Assembly (NCBI GenBank): GCA_015066565.1
Contig: SVOB01000001.1
Span: 186,001-250,000, forward strand
From: Oscillospiraceae bacterium
GTDB taxonomy: Bacteria; Bacillota; Clostridia; Oscillospirales; Acutalibacteraceae
DNA: 64,000 bases
Direction of reading: 5' to 3'
The notes under the pieces were generated by a model that saw nothing but the letters and a program-made list of their open reading frames with translations, did no database searches and was not told where the DNA came from. Made by a program: the position numbers and the translations under genes. Shown in pieces: positions 1-9,778 of this stretch. How positions within the stretch are numbered: position 1 is the first letter of the stretch; each line of letters begins with the position of its first letter.

Positions 1-945
1 TGACATTTTTGTAACGCCGATTGAAAGAACTATTGTTACAACAGCCGCAAGTCCCTCGGGTATAGCCGCTACAGCAAGTGAAACTGCTATCATAAACGTG
101 TCGATAATATTATCGAAAGAGAAGCTTCTTGTTTTAATAAGACCGAATACAAAGATGAAAATACATATTCCTACAACCATTACTGTAAGAATTTTACTTA
201 ACTGGTTGAGTTTCTTCTGAAGGGGAGTTGTTTCGTCCTCAGCCTGAGTAAGAGCGTCTGCGATTTTACCCATTTCGGTATTCATTCCCGTGCTTGTAAC
301 AACGGCGGTTCCTCTTCCGTAAACAACAGTGCTTCCCATATAAGCCATGTTCTTTCTGTCGCCGAGGGGTACATCTTTTTCACCGTCACGAAGATAAATA
401 ATATCAATAAACTTGTCAACAGGAACGCTTTCGCCCGTCAGCGCGCTTTCTTCAATTTTAAGCGAATATGACTCAAGAATACGGCAGTCGGCGGGAACCG
501 AGTCGCCGGCTTCAAGAAGTACAATGTCGCCCGGAACCAAATCCTCGTTTTTAATATGCTCAACCTTACCGTCACGCATTACCTTACAGGTAGCTGCGGT
601 CATCTGTTTAAGAGCGTCGATTGCTTTTTCAGCCTTGCTTTCCTGGATAACACCCATTACGGCGTTAAGAATAACAACAAAGAGAATTACAAATACGTCT
701 GTAAAGGATTCGTGAGCATAGGCAGATGTAATTCCGGAAATAACAGCCGCAACGAGCAAAAAAATAATCATCGGGTCAGCAAACTGACTTAAAAATTTAA
801 CAATAATTGACTGCTTTTTCTGTTCAGCAAGCTTGTTGTGACCGTATTTTTCAAGACGGCTTGCAGCTTCGGCTGAGTTTAAGCCGTTTTTATCCGACGC
901 TATTTCGTCAAGAACAGCCTTTCCGCTTTCAAGATAATAATTCAT
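1..945 (-). CDS. P-type cation-transporting ATPase (Ca2+/Mn2+ type), N-terminal part
   Basis: The gene runs off the left edge; 315 N-terminal codons are visible in one open frame. The protein opens with a cation-ATPase N domain, then a membrane hairpin, an actuator domain with the motif ALTGESVPV, and a further membrane segment with AAIPEGLAAVV, the PEGL signature of P2-type ATPases. The phosphorylation (DKTGT) and nucleotide domains lie outside the window. ATG at 945 is preceded by AAGGAG. A manganese riboswitch sits directly upstream, so an inner-membrane Mn2+ exporter is the likely role. Family members are usually annotated as calcium pumps. Substrate is inferred from the riboswitch; the ATPase family is certain. 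Confidence 0.93.
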   Translation of the reverse strand, partial: MNYYLESGKAVLDEIASDKNGLNSAEAASRLEKYGHNKLAEQKKQSIIVKFLSQFADPMIIFLLVAAVISGITSAYAHESFTDVFVILFVVILNAVMGVIQESKAEKAIDALKQMTAATCKVMRDGKVEHIKNEDLVPGDIVLLEAGDSVPADCRILESYSLKIEESALTGESVPVDKFIDIIYLRDGEKDVPLGDRKNMAYMGSTVVYGRGTAVVTSTGMNTEMGKIADALTQAEDETTPLQKKLNQLSKILTVMVVGICIFIFVFGLIKTRSFSFDNIIDTFMIAVSLAVAAIPEGLAAVVTIVLSIGVTKMS

Positions 946-960
946 TTTAGCTTCTCCTTA

Positions 961-1005
961 ATAAAAAATAAAAGACCTCTGCAGTGCTGACACTGCAAAA
1001 GTCTT
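961..1005 (-). terminator. Riboswitch-controlled intrinsic terminator before the cation ATPase
   Basis: On the minus strand a hairpin with the perfect core GCAGTG-TCAG-CACTGC (981-996) and an outer AAGAC/GTCTT pairing is followed by a run of T. The 5' arm AAGAC is also the conserved 3' strand of the upstream aptamer. Aptamer closure and terminator formation are therefore mutually exclusive, as expected for a switch turned on by ligand. Confidence 0.82.
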
Positions 1006-1095
1006 GCCGAATACATAAAAGTACCAACAGACCGAACCGTTAAGGTTGGGATGACGACCTGTTGTCGCTAAGAAACGTCAGCTACTCCCTTTTAC
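1001..1095 (-). promoter_or_regulatory. yybP-ykoY manganese riboswitch aptamer
   Basis: Read on the minus strand, this leader begins with AAAGGGAGTAGC and ends with GGCAAGAC. These are the two conserved ends of the yybP-ykoY aptamer (GGGGAGUAGC and GCAAGAC in characterised members). The lengths between the ends fit two stacked arms. It lies between a consensus promoter and the terminator of the P-type ATPase gene, a known arrangement for Mn2+ efflux ATPases. High Mn2+ should stabilise the aptamer and allow read-through. Identification rests on conserved ends and context, not on a covariance search. Confidence 0.82.
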
Positions 1096-1102
1096 AAAGG
1101 AA

Positions 1103-1131
1103 AATATACCATTAAATATTTCTTTTGTCAA
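1103..1131 (-). promoter_or_regulatory. SigA promoter of the riboswitch-ATPase unit
   Basis: On the minus strand TTGACA (1126-1131) and TATATT (1103-1108) are separated by 17 bp. The predicted transcription start near 1096 falls just at the 5' end of the aptamer. It diverges from the pyr operon promoter about 90 bp away. Confidence 0.78.
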
Positions 1132-1216
1132 CTTGATAGATTTAATTTTCGTCTAATCATACAATTTATTAATGTTTTTTAACTCAATAATTGGCATACA
1201 ACAGGTTCTAATTTAA

Positions 1217-1246
1217 TTGACATTACACTTTATATTGTGGTAAAAT
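1217..1246 (+). promoter_or_regulatory. SigA promoter of the pyr operon
   Basis: TTGACA at 1217-1222 and TAAAAT at 1241-1246 with an 18-bp spacer. The predicted start near 1253 leaves about 20 nt of leader before pyrC, containing only AAAGGAG (1259-1265). There is no room for a PyrR-type attenuator in this leader. Confidence 0.7.
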
Positions 1247-1272
1247 ATCAAAAAAGAGAAAGGAGAGCAAAA

Positions 1273-2550
1273 ATGAATTATATTCTTTCTCAGGCAGATA
1301 TATTTATAGATAACCGCTTCGTTAAATCGGATATTTGCGTTTCCGACGGGCGTGTTATTTCTTTTTCGCCGTCTTTTAATTCGCCTTCAGGCTTAAGTGC
1401 CCTCAATTATAATAATTGTATTATTATTCCCGGTCTTTTAGATGTTCACGTTCATTTAAGAGAGCCGGGTTTTTCTTATAAAGAAACAATTGAAACGGGT
1501 TCGCTCGCGGCGGCTCACGGCGGCTTTACATCGGTTTGCTGTATGCCTAATCTCAAGCCCTGTCCTGACAGCGTTGAAAAACTTAAAAAAGAAACCGACA
1601 TAATCAATAACACCGCTAAAGTTAACGTTTACCCTTACGGAACAATTTCAGTAAACGAAGAGGGTAAGGCTCTTTCCGACATGGAAGGAATGTGCGGAAA
1701 CGTTGTTGCCTTTTCCGACGACGGCAGGGGAGTTCAGTCGGACGATTTTATGAGAGAAGCTATGTTAAAGGCTAAATCGCTTAATAAAATTATAGCAGCT
1801 CACTGTGAAGATAATTCGCTTCTTGACGGCGGTTATATTCACAAAGGCGAATACGCTTCTTTACATAATCACAGGGGAATTTCAAGCGAAAGCGAGTATA
1901 AACAGATTGAGCGTGATTTGAATTTAGCTTACGAAACCGGTTGTAAATACCACGTTTGTCATATTTCAACGAAAGAAAGCGTTGAGGTTATAAGGCAGGC
2001 TAAGAAAAGCGGTGTTGACGTTACCTGTGAAACCGCGCCGCATTACCTTATATTCAACGATATGGATTTACAGGAAGACGGACGCTTCAAAATGAATCCG
2101 CCGATTAGAAGCGAAAGCGACCGACTTGCGTTGATTGACGGAATACTCGACGGAACAATTGATATGATTGCTACCGACCATGCTCCGCACTCCAAGGAAG
2201 AAAAATCAAAGGGATTAAAGGACAGCCTTATGGGCGTAGTCGGTCTTGAAACCTCTTTTTCAGCAGTTTATACCCATCTTGTAAAAACAAATATCATTAC
2301 TCTTGAAAAACAGTTAGAGCTAATGCAGACTAATCCGAGAAAACGCTTCGGTATCGGTACTGAACTGAAAGTCGGAGAGAAAGCCGATTTAACTGTTTTC
2401 AATCTTAATGAAGAATATACAGTTAATCCGAATGAATTTCTGACTATGGGACGAGCTACGCCGTTCGAGGGAATGAAAATGTTCGGAGTTTGCAAAATGA
2501 CAATGGTCAACGGGAGGATTGTATGGCAAGAGAATTTGACAGAAAAATAG
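1273..2550 (+). CDS. pyrC: Dihydroorotase
   Basis: Class I dihydroorotase of 425 residues; it closes N-carbamoyl-aspartate to dihydroorotate, step three of UMP synthesis. The metal-binding DVHVHLREPG comes near residue 60, followed by the MPN segment, AHCED and ATDHAPHS, which supply the remaining zinc ligands and the catalytic aspartate. ATG 1273 is chosen over an in-frame GTG at 1237 because that codon overlaps the -10 region, while AAAGGAG stands 7 bp before the ATG. It is the first gene of the pyr operon, and its last 28 bp overlap carA. Confidence 0.96.
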   Translation: MNYILSQADIFIDNRFVKSDICVSDGRVISFSPSFNSPSGLSALNYNNCIIIPGLLDVHVHLREPGFSYKETIETGSLAAAHGGFTSVCCMPNLKPCPDSVEKLKKETDIINNTAKVNVYPYGTISVNEEGKALSDMEGMCGNVVAFSDDGRGVQSDDFMREAMLKAKSLNKIIAAHCEDNSLLDGGYIHKGEYASLHNHRGISSESEYKQIERDLNLAYETGCKYHVCHISTKESVEVIRQAKKSGVDVTCETAPHYLIFNDMDLQEDGRFKMNPPIRSESDRLALIDGILDGTIDMIATDHAPHSKEEKSKGLKDSLMGVVGLETSFSAVYTHLVKTNIITLEKQLELMQTNPRKRFGIGTELKVGEKADLTVFNLNEEYTVNPNEFLTMGRATPFEGMKMFGVCKMTMVNGRIVWQENLTEK

Positions 2551-3620
2551 TTCTTGAGGACGGAAGCGAGTATTTCGGCTATTCATTCGGTGAAAAGTGC
2601 GAAAGAGTATGCGAAATCGTTTTCAATACCTCAATGGTCGGTTATCAGGAAATCGTTTCCGACCCGTCATATACTTACCAGATGGTTGTGATGACTTATC
2701 CGCTTATAGGCAACTACGGAATTGCGGATGATGACTTTGAAACAAGAGTTCCGACTATCGGCGGGCTTATAGTCAGGGAATATAACGATTCGCCGAGTAA
2801 CTTCCGTTATACGAAAACTCTTTCGGAAATACTTGAAGAAAACCATATCCCCGGTATTTACGGCGTTGATACAAGAGAGATAACAAGAAAAATCCGTGAT
2901 AACGGAAGCTGTAAGGTTATTATTACCGATATTTTGGTTTCAAAAGAGGATGCATTGAAAACGCTGAAAGAAACTGAAATAAAGCACGACGCAGTTTCGC
3001 TTGTAAGCTGTAAAAAGAAATGGTATTCAAGAACTTCCAACCATAAATTCAATGTTGTTGCCGTTGATTGCGGAATTAAGCTCAATATTATAAGAAGCCT
3101 TAATCAGCGTAAATGCAACGTTACGGTTGTTCCCTTTGACACAACCGCCGAAGAGATAATCGCTATGAATCCCGACGGCGTTTTCCTGTCAAACGGCCCG
3201 GGTGACCCGCAGGATGTAACACCCGTTATTGAGCTTGTTAAAAAGCTTAAAGGTAAAATGCCGATTTTCGGTATTTGTCTCGGTCACCAGATGATTAGCC
3301 TTGCTTACGGAGCAAATACATATAAACTCAAATTCGGTCACAGAGGCGGTAACCACCCCGTAAAAAATCTTGAAACGGGTAAAATTGAAATTACAAGTCA
3401 GAATCACAGCTACGCCGTTGACGATAAATCTATTGAAAACACTGACCTTGAAATAACGCATATCAATCTTCTTGACAATACAATCGAGGGTGTTGAATGT
3501 AAAAAGGATAAGGTTTTCAGCGTTCAGTATCATCCCGAAAGCGCGCCGGGTCCTCAGGACAGCGCATATCTATTCGATAAGTTCATTTCTATTATGAAGG
3601 AGGCGCAGGATAATGCCTAA
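2523..3620 (+). CDS. carA: Carbamoyl-phosphate synthase, small (glutaminase) subunit
   Basis: 365-residue glutamine amidotransferase subunit that delivers ammonia to CarB. An N-terminal CPSase small-chain domain is followed by a class I GATase domain with the nucleophile motif FGICLGHQ and the His/Glu motif [10 protein letters not shown]. The start at 2523 lies inside the end of pyrC and is preceded by GGGAGG (2511-2516). A longer frame from 2490 lacks a binding site. It overlaps carB by 8 bp, suggesting translational coupling of the two subunits. Its position in the pyr operon suggests pyrimidine supply, although the product also serves arginine synthesis. Confidence 0.96.
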   Translation: MAREFDRKIVLEDGSEYFGYSFGEKCERVCEIVFNTSMVGYQEIVSDPSYTYQMVVMTYPLIGNYGIADDDFETRVPTIGGLIVREYNDSPSNFRYTKTLSEILEENHIPGIYGVDTREITRKIRDNGSCKVIITDILVSKEDALKTLKETEIKHDAVSLVSCKKKWYSRTSNHKFNVVAVDCGIKLNIIRSLNQRKCNVTVVPFDTTAEEIIAMNPDGVFLSNGPGDPQDVTPVIELVKKLKGKMPIFGICLGHQMISLAYGANTYKLKFGHRGGNHPVKNLETGKIEITSQNHSYAVDDKSIENTDLEITHINLLDNTIEGVECKKDKVFSVQYHPESAPGPQDSAYLFDKFISIMKEAQDNA

Positions 3621-6600
3621 AAGAACCGATATTAAAAAAGTCCTTGTAATCGGCTCAGGTCCGATTGTTATCGGTCAGGCGGCTGAGTTTGACTATGCGG
3701 GTACTCAGGCTTGTCTTGCCCTTAAGGAAGAGGGGTATGAAGTTGTCCTCGCTAACTCGAACCCCGCTACGATTATGACAGATACAAGCATAGCCGATAA
3801 GGTTTATATGGAACCCCTTACGCTTGAATATATTGCTAAAATTTTAAGATACGAAAGACCCGACGCCATCGTTCCCGGTATAGGCGGTCAGACCGGTCTT
3901 AACCTCGCTATGCAGTTATTTAAGAAGGGAATTCTTAACGAATGTCAGGTTGAGCTTCTCGGCACAACAAGCGAAAGCATTGAAAAGGCTGAGGACAGAG
4001 AGCTCTTTAAAGAGCTTTGTGAAGAGCTCGGCGAGCCTGTTCTTCCTTCAATTATTGCTAATTCAATGGATGAAGGCAAAAAAGCGGCGCTTGAAATCGG
4101 CTATCCAGTTGTTTTAAGACCGGCGTTTACACTCGGCGGAACGGGCGGCGGCTTTGCCGATAACGAAGAAGAATTCGTTGAAATAATGAAAAACGCTCTG
4201 AAGCTTTCACCTGTTCATCAGGTACTTATCGAAAAAAGCATTAAGGGCTTTAAAGAAATTGAATATGAAGTAATAAGGGATAAAAACGATACCGCTATTA
4301 CTATCTGTAATATGGAAAATCTTGACCCTGTAGGTATTCATACGGGCGACTCAATCGTCGTTGCACCCAGTCAGACCTTAACAAATAAGGAATATCATCT
4401 CTTAAGAGACAGCGCTTTAAAGATTATAAGAGCGTTGAAAATTGAGGGTGGCTGTAATGTTCAGTTTGCGCTTGACCCTGAATCTTTCAATTATTATCTC
4501 ATTGAGGTAAATCCGAGAGTTTCCCGTTCCTCGGCTCTTGCTTCAAAGGCAAGCGGATATCCGATAGCCAGAGTTTCGGCTAAAATTGCGGTCGGTATGA
4601 CGCTTGATGAAATTCAGATAGCAAATACGCCTGCTTCGTTTGAGCCGACGCTCGACTATGTTGTTACTAAAATTCCGCGTTTCCCGTTTGATAAGTTTAC
4701 ATCGGCATCCAACAAGCTTTCAACTCAGATGAAGGCTACGGGCGAAATAATGAGCATTGGCAGAACGATTGAAGAAAGCTTGTTAAAAGGTATTCGTTCT
4801 CTTGAAATCGGCGTATGTCATCTTCACATGGCGAAGTTTGACGAAGAGTCAACCGAAGAAATGCTTAAATACATTTCAATCGGAACTGACGACAGAATTT
4901 TTGCAATTGCCGAATTAATAAGAAGAAAAACCGACCTCGGTCTTATTGCAAATGCAACGCAGATAGATATGCTTTTCCTTGATAAAATCAAGAATATTAT
5001 CGAATGCGAAAATGAAATAAAAAACAATAAGTTTGATATTAAAACGCTTTATCACGCAAAGAAGATGGGCTTCTGTGATAAATTTATAGCAGTTCTCTGG
5101 GAAACAGACGAAAAATCGGTTTATGAACTCAGGATAAAGAATAATATCGTTCCCGTTTATAAAATGATTGATACCTGCGCTTCCGAATTTGACAGCTATA
5201 TCCCGTATTTTTATTCAACCTATGAATCCGAAAACGAATCAATTGTCAGCGACAGAAAGAAAATAGTTGTTCTCGGCTCGGGTCCTATCAGAATAGGTCA
5301 GGGCGTTGAGTTTGACTATTCAACCGTTCACGCCGTAAAGACAATTAAGAATAACGGCTTTGAAGCGATTATTATCAATAACAATCCTGAAACTGTTTCA
5401 ACGGACTACACGACAAGCGATAAGCTTTACTTTGAGCCGTTGACTGTTGAAGACGTTATGAACATAATTAACCTCGAAAAGCCAATTGGCGTTATAGCTT
5501 CACTCGGCGGTCAGACGGCTATTAATCTTGCCGAGCCTTTGATGGAGCGCGGCGTTAAAATGATAGGAACCGACGTTGAGGCTATTGACAGAGCCGAAAA
5601 CAGAGATTCATTTGAGCATGTTCTTGAAAAGCTTAATATTCCTCAGCCGAAGGGCAGAGCCGTAACAAAGATTGAAGACGGCGTTAAGGCTGCCGAAGAA
5701 ATCGGTTATCCCGTACTTGTAAGACCGAGTTATGTTCTCGGTGGCAGAGCTATGCAGATAGTTGCAAACGAGGAATCATTGAGAAAGTATCTTCAGACAG
5801 CAGTTGAAATTGACGAGGACAAGCCTGTTCTTGTTGATAAATACATTGAGGGCAAGGAATGTGAGGTTGACGCCGTTTGTGACGGAACGGACGTATTTAT
5901 ACCGGGAATTATGGAACACGTTGAAAGAACGGGTATACATTCGGGCGACAGTATCAGCGTTTACCCTTCTTTCAGCCTTAATGACGAAGTTAAAAAGGTA
6001 ATAATTGATTATACTAAAAAGCTCGGTCTCGGTATTGGTATTGTCGGTCTTTATAACATTCAGTTTATTGTAGATAAGAATAACGACGTTTATATTATTG
6101 AAGTAAACCCGCGTTCTTCGAGAACTGTTCCTTTCCTTTCTAAAGCCACGGGATACTCGCTTGCCGATATTGCTACGCTTGCAATACTCGGAAAATCACT
6201 TAAAGAACAGGGTATTACCGAGATTTATCCTAAGGAAAAAGAACGCTGGTACGTAAAGGCTCCTGCTTTCTCATTCTCGAAAATAAGAGGACTTGACGCT
6301 TATCTTTCACCCGAAATGAAATCGACGGGAGAGGCAATCGGCTACGATAAAAAGATTACAAGAGCTTTGTATAAAGCCTTACAGGCTTCGGGAATGGCTG
6401 TTATGAATTACGGAACTATTTTCGTAACAATTGCTGATAAGGACAAGCAGGAGGCTCTTCCGTTAATCAGACGCTTCTATAACCTCGGCTTTAATATTGA
6501 GGCTACAAAGGGTACGGCTCAGTTCCTTAAATCTCACGGAATTAAGACAAGAGTAAAGGGGAAAATCAGTGAGGGAAGCGAGGAAATTCTCGATTCAATC

Positions 6601-6792
6601 CGTAAGGGCTACGTTACTTATGTAATAAACACAAGAGATATGAACTCGTTAAGTGAGGTCAGTGACGGTTATGAAATCAGGCGTTGCGCCGTTGAAAACA
6701 ACGTAACAATGTTTACGGCTCTTGATACTGTCAGAGTTCTTCTTGACGTACTTGAGGAAACAACATTCGGCATTTCTACAATTGACGAATAG
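3613..6792 (+). CDS. carB: Carbamoyl-phosphate synthase, large subunit
   Basis: 1059 residues, the normal full length. Two homologous synthetase halves are visible, each opening with a near-identical motif: [19 protein letters not shown] near residue 12, and [18 protein letters not shown] in the second half. Each half has an ATP-grasp core, with the ligand-binding stretches [16 protein letters not shown] and [16 protein letters not shown]. The C-terminal MGS-like domain, where allosteric ligands bind in other bacteria, follows. It makes carbamoyl phosphate from bicarbonate, two ATP and ammonia channelled from CarA. It overlaps carA by 8 bp and ends 8 bp before pyrK. Confidence 0.97.
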   Translation: MPKRTDIKKVLVIGSGPIVIGQAAEFDYAGTQACLALKEEGYEVVLANSNPATIMTDTSIADKVYMEPLTLEYIAKILRYERPDAIVPGIGGQTGLNLAMQLFKKGILNECQVELLGTTSESIEKAEDRELFKELCEELGEPVLPSIIANSMDEGKKAALEIGYPVVLRPAFTLGGTGGGFADNEEEFVEIMKNALKLSPVHQVLIEKSIKGFKEIEYEVIRDKNDTAITICNMENLDPVGIHTGDSIVVAPSQTLTNKEYHLLRDSALKIIRALKIEGGCNVQFALDPESFNYYLIEVNPRVSRSSALASKASGYPIARVSAKIAVGMTLDEIQIANTPASFEPTLDYVVTKIPRFPFDKFTSASNKLSTQMKATGEIMSIGRTIEESLLKGIRSLEIGVCHLHMAKFDEESTEEMLKYISIGTDDRIFAIAELIRRKTDLGLIANATQIDMLFLDKIKNIIECENEIKNNKFDIKTLYHAKKMGFCDKFIAVLWETDEKSVYELRIKNNIVPVYKMIDTCASEFDSYIPYFYSTYESENESIVSDRKKIVVLGSGPIRIGQGVEFDYSTVHAVKTIKNNGFEAIIINNNPETVSTDYTTSDKLYFEPLTVEDVMNIINLEKPIGVIASLGGQTAINLAEPLMERGVKMIGTDVEAIDRAENRDSFEHVLEKLNIPQPKGRAVTKIEDGVKAAEEIGYPVLVRPSYVLGGRAMQIVANEESLRKYLQTAVEIDEDKPVLVDKYIEGKECEVDAVCDGTDVFIPGIMEHVERTGIHSGDSISVYPSFSLNDEVKKVIIDYTKKLGLGIGIVGLYNIQFIVDKNNDVYIIEVNPRSSRTVPFLSKATGYSLADIATLAILGKSLKEQGITEIYPKEKERWYVKAPAFSFSKIRGLDAYLSPEMKSTGEAIGYDKKITRALYKALQASGMAVMNYGTIFVTIADKDKQEALPLIRRFYNLGFNIEATKGTAQFLKSHGIKTRVKGKISEGSEEILDSIRKGYVTYVINTRDMNSLSEVSDGYEIRRCAVENNVTMFTALDTVRVLLDVLEETTFGISTIDE

Positions 6793-6800
6793 GAGTTATT

Positions 6801-7532
6801 ATGAAACAAGGTGTTTTTACAGTTAAATCCAACAGATTTCTGACTGAAAATGTTCTTGAAATGATTTTAGAGGGCGATACGTCCGATATCAAAAGACCGG
6901 GTCAGTTTGTCAATATTAAGCTTAACGGACTTTATTTAAGACGACCTATTTCAGTTTGCGACTGTAAGGAAAATGAACTTAAAATCATTTATAAAACTGT
7001 CGGCAAGGGAACTGAAATGATGGCTGAAATGTCCGAAGGACAAAGGCTTGATGTTTTAACAGGTCTCGGTAACGGCTTCAATATTGCCAAATCAGGCGAT
7101 AAACCCGTATTAATCGGCGGAGGGGTAGGTGTTCCGCCTATGTATCTTCTCTGTAAAAAGCTTATTGAAAAAGGCGTTAAACCGACAGTTATACTCGGAT
7201 TCAATACACAGAAAGAAATATTTTATAAAGATGAGTTTGAATCCCTCGGAGTTAAAACACTTGTTACAACCGTTGACGGAAGCTTCGGTATAAAAGGCTT
7301 TGTAACCGACGCTCTCAAAGGTGTTGACTGTTCATATTATTTCTGTTGCGGGCCGATGCCTATGCTTAAAGCTGTTTATTCCGCCTGTGATACAAGCGGT
7401 CAGTTGAGTTTTGAAGAGAGAATGGGTTGCGGTATAGGCGCTTGTATGGGTTGTTCGTGCAAAACGATTACGGGATATAAAAGAATCTGCACAGAGGGTC
7501 CCGTTCTTGAAAAGGAGGAAATACTATGGTAA
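6801..7532 (+). CDS. pyrK: Dihydroorotate dehydrogenase B, electron-transfer subunit
   Basis: 243 residues. An N-terminal FAD-binding barrel (with the RRPISVCD stretch) is followed by an NAD-binding domain (GGGVGVPPMYLL). A C-terminal [2Fe-2S] site, CGIGACMGCSCK plus a later Cys in RICTEGP, is also present. PyrK passes electrons from dihydroorotate oxidation in PyrD to NAD+, the type 1B arrangement of Gram-positive bacteria. The start follows GGAG, 8 bp after carB. It overlaps pyrD by 7 bp, which fits formation of a 1:1 complex. Confidence 0.96.
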   Translation: MKQGVFTVKSNRFLTENVLEMILEGDTSDIKRPGQFVNIKLNGLYLRRPISVCDCKENELKIIYKTVGKGTEMMAEMSEGQRLDVLTGLGNGFNIAKSGDKPVLIGGGVGVPPMYLLCKKLIEKGVKPTVILGFNTQKEIFYKDEFESLGVKTLVTTVDGSFGIKGFVTDALKGVDCSYYFCCGPMPMLKAVYSACDTSGQLSFEERMGCGIGACMGCSCKTITGYKRICTEGPVLEKEEILW

Positions 7533-8443
7533 ATCTTGCTGTTTCATTAAGCGGTATGAAGCTTGATAACCCGGTTATTCCCGCGAGCGGAACCTTTGGC
7601 TTCGGCTATGAATTCTCAAGATTTTACGACATTAACATTCTCGGTTCAATAGCGCTGAAAGGAACAACCGAAGAAAAGCGTTTCGGAAATCCGACGCCGA
7701 GAATTGCCGAATGTGAAGCGGGCCTTATTAATTCGGTGGGTTTACAGAATCCGGGAGTTGACGAGGTAATTTCAAATGAACTTAAAAAGCTCGCTAAAGT
7801 TTATAAAAAGCAGGTAATAGCAAATGTCAGCGGTTTTTCTGTTGAGGAGTACGCAAGAACCTGCGAAAAAATGGATAGGGAAGAACAGATAGGTATTATT
7901 GAAGTAAATGTAAGCTGTCCTAACGTTCATAACGGCGGAATGAGCTTCGGAACTGATACTAAAGCGGTTTCTTCTGTTGTAAAAGCCGTAAAGGAAGTTA
8001 CAAAAAAGCCGATTTATATTAAGCTTTCACCTAATGTTACCGATATTACCGAAATTGCTAAGGCTTGCGAAGCCTCAGGCGCGGACGGAATCAGTCTTAT
8101 TAACACTCTTTTGGGAATGAGAATTTCTCTTAAGACTAAAAAGCCGGTTATCGCCAATATAATGGGCGGTTTTTCGGGACCTGCAATTTTTCCCGTTGCT
8201 TTAAGAATGGTATATCAGGTATATGAAGCGGTAAATCTTCCTTTAATCGGAATCGGAGGAGTTTCATCAGCCGAGGACGTTATTGAAATGATGCTCGCAG
8301 GCGCAACTGCGGTTGAGGTCGGTGCGGCTAATCTTGTTGAGCCTTACGCCTGCAAGAACATCATTGAACAGTTACCCGAAACTGCGTTGAAATACGGTAT
8401 AAATAATCTAACAGATATTATCGGAGGCGCTCATAATGGCTAA
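7526..8443 (+). CDS. pyrD: Dihydroorotate dehydrogenase (type 1B) catalytic subunit
   Basis: 305-residue FMN TIM-barrel enzyme that oxidises dihydroorotate to orotate. Visible features are [13 protein letters not shown] at the N-terminus, the substrate loop [24 protein letters not shown] with the catalytic Cys typical of class 1 enzymes, and the FMN phosphate motif [12 protein letters not shown]. Its partner is pyrK immediately upstream. It overlaps pyrF by 8 bp. An NAD-linked cytosolic enzyme suits an anaerobe, which has no need of the quinone-linked type 2 form. Confidence 0.96.
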   Translation: MVNLAVSLSGMKLDNPVIPASGTFGFGYEFSRFYDINILGSIALKGTTEEKRFGNPTPRIAECEAGLINSVGLQNPGVDEVISNELKKLAKVYKKQVIANVSGFSVEEYARTCEKMDREEQIGIIEVNVSCPNVHNGGMSFGTDTKAVSSVVKAVKEVTKKPIYIKLSPNVTDITEIAKACEASGADGISLINTLLGMRISLKTKKPVIANIMGGFSGPAIFPVALRMVYQVYEAVNLPLIGIGGVSSAEDVIEMMLAGATAVEVGAANLVEPYACKNIIEQLPETALKYGINNLTDIIGGAHNG

Positions 8444-9143
8444 GGATGTAATAATAGCTTGCGATTTCAGTTCAAAAGAGGATACGTTTTCTTTTCTTGA
8501 TAAATTTACCGATGTAAAGCCTTTTGTAAAAATCGGTATGGAGCTTTTTTATGCAGAGGGACCGGAAATAGTCAGAGAAATTAAGAAAAGGGGACATAGA
8601 ATCTTTCTTGATTTAAAGCTTTGCGATATTCCGAATACTGTTAAAAAGGCTATGAGCGTTCTTTCGGGACTTGACGTTGATATGTGTAACGTTCACGCTT
8701 CGGGAACTATCGCTATGATGGAAGCGGCTGTTGAGGGCTTGACAAGACCTGACGGTACAAGACCTTTATTAATCGCCGTTACTCAGCTAACTTCAACAAG
8801 CGAAGAAAGAATGAGAAACGATTTGTTAATTGACAGACCTATTAATGTGGTTGTTGCTCATTATGCAAAAAATGCTGAAACAGCAGGTCTTGACGGAGTA
8901 GTATGTTCTCCTCTTGAGGCTTCTCTTGTTAAAGAAAACTGCGGAAAGGACTTTCTTACCGTAACTCCGGGAATTCGCTTTGCTGACGGAGAAATCGGTG
9001 ACCAGGTAAGAATTACAACACCCGAAAAAGCAAGAGAAATCGGCTCGGATTATATTGTTGTCGGACGTCCGATTACAGCCGCCGAAAACCCCGTTGAAGC
9101 TTATAAAAGATGCGTTAAAGAATTTCTTTTAAAGGAGATTTAA
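8436..9143 (+). CDS. pyrF: Orotidine 5'-phosphate decarboxylase
   Basis: 235 residues, the size of the short class I OMP decarboxylase. The catalytic tetrad motif is seen as [13 protein letters not shown], and the phosphate-binding TPGIR and VVGRPIT segments lie near the end. It decarboxylates OMP to UMP, the last pathway step. The start overlaps the pyrD end by 8 bp; pyrE follows after a single base. Nothing unusual in length or residues. Confidence 0.96.
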   Translation: MAKDVIIACDFSSKEDTFSFLDKFTDVKPFVKIGMELFYAEGPEIVREIKKRGHRIFLDLKLCDIPNTVKKAMSVLSGLDVDMCNVHASGTIAMMEAAVEGLTRPDGTRPLLIAVTQLTSTSEERMRNDLLIDRPINVVVAHYAKNAETAGLDGVVCSPLEASLVKENCGKDFLTVTPGIRFADGEIGDQVRITTPEKAREIGSDYIVVGRPITAAENPVEAYKRCVKEFLLKEI

Positions 9144-9144
9144 G

Positions 9145-9777
9145 ATGAATAAAGATATTTCTAAAGGATTGCTTTCAATTAATGCAGTGTTTTTAAGACC
9201 CGAACAGCCCTTTACCTGGGCAAGCGGAATTAAAAGCCCGATTTACTGTGATAACAGATTAATTCTTACTGCGCCTGAAATCCGTGATTTGGTTGAGGAT
9301 GAAATTGCTCAGACGGTTGAAAAGGAATATCCGGAGTGCGAGGTTCTTATGGGAACAAGTACTGCGGGAATAGCTCACGCGGCGATTGTCGCAAACATTC
9401 TTGATTTGCCGATGGGTTATGTACGTTCAGGCGCTAAGGACCACGGCAGACAGAATCAGATTGAGGGAAAGCTCGAGAAGGGACAGAAGGTCGTTGTAAT
9501 CGAAGATTTAATTTCAACGGGCGGCTCAGTTATCGAGGTTGTTGACGTTTTAAGAGAGGCAGGCGCTGAAGTTCTCGGTATTGTAAGTATTTTCACTTAC
9601 TGTATGCAGAAAGGACTTGACAGACTTAAAGAAGCGAACATTAAAAACGTCAGCCTTACTGATTTTGACACTACTATTCAGGTTGCGGCTGAAGAAGGTT
9701 ATATTAAAAAGGAAGATATTGAAAAACTTATTAAATTCAGAAACAATCCATCTGATGAAAGCTGGATAGGAGAATAA
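9145..9777 (+). CDS. pyrE: Orotate phosphoribosyltransferase
   Basis: 210-residue type I phosphoribosyltransferase that joins orotate and PRPP to form OMP. The PRPP loop reads [13 protein letters not shown], and an N-terminal [16 protein letters not shown] segment is typical of bacterial PyrE. AAGGAG precedes the ATG. It sits between pyrF and pyrB with 1-bp spacers on both sides, so the three are surely co-transcribed. Confidence 0.96.
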   Translation: MNKDISKGLLSINAVFLRPEQPFTWASGIKSPIYCDNRLILTAPEIRDLVEDEIAQTVEKEYPECEVLMGTSTAGIAHAAIVANILDLPMGYVRSGAKDHGRQNQIEGKLEKGQKVVVIEDLISTGGSVIEVVDVLREAGAEVLGIVSIFTYCMQKGLDRLKEANIKNVSLTDFDTTIQVAAEEGYIKKEDIEKLIKFRNNPSDESWIGE

Positions 9778-9778
9778 A

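Noticed and set aside
413-792. Two plus-strand frames of about 80-100 residues
   Set aside because: They are antisense to the open P-type ATPase frame, whose family motifs are clear; no ribosome binding sites or family motifs of their own.
1237-1272. GTG start for a longer PyrC
   Set aside because: The codon lies at the -10 region of the pyr promoter, upstream of the predicted transcription start; AAAGGAG directs translation to ATG 1273.
1247-1272. PyrR-binding attenuator before the pyr operon
   Set aside because: Only about 20 nt lie between the predicted transcription start and pyrC; no terminator/antiterminator pair is present.
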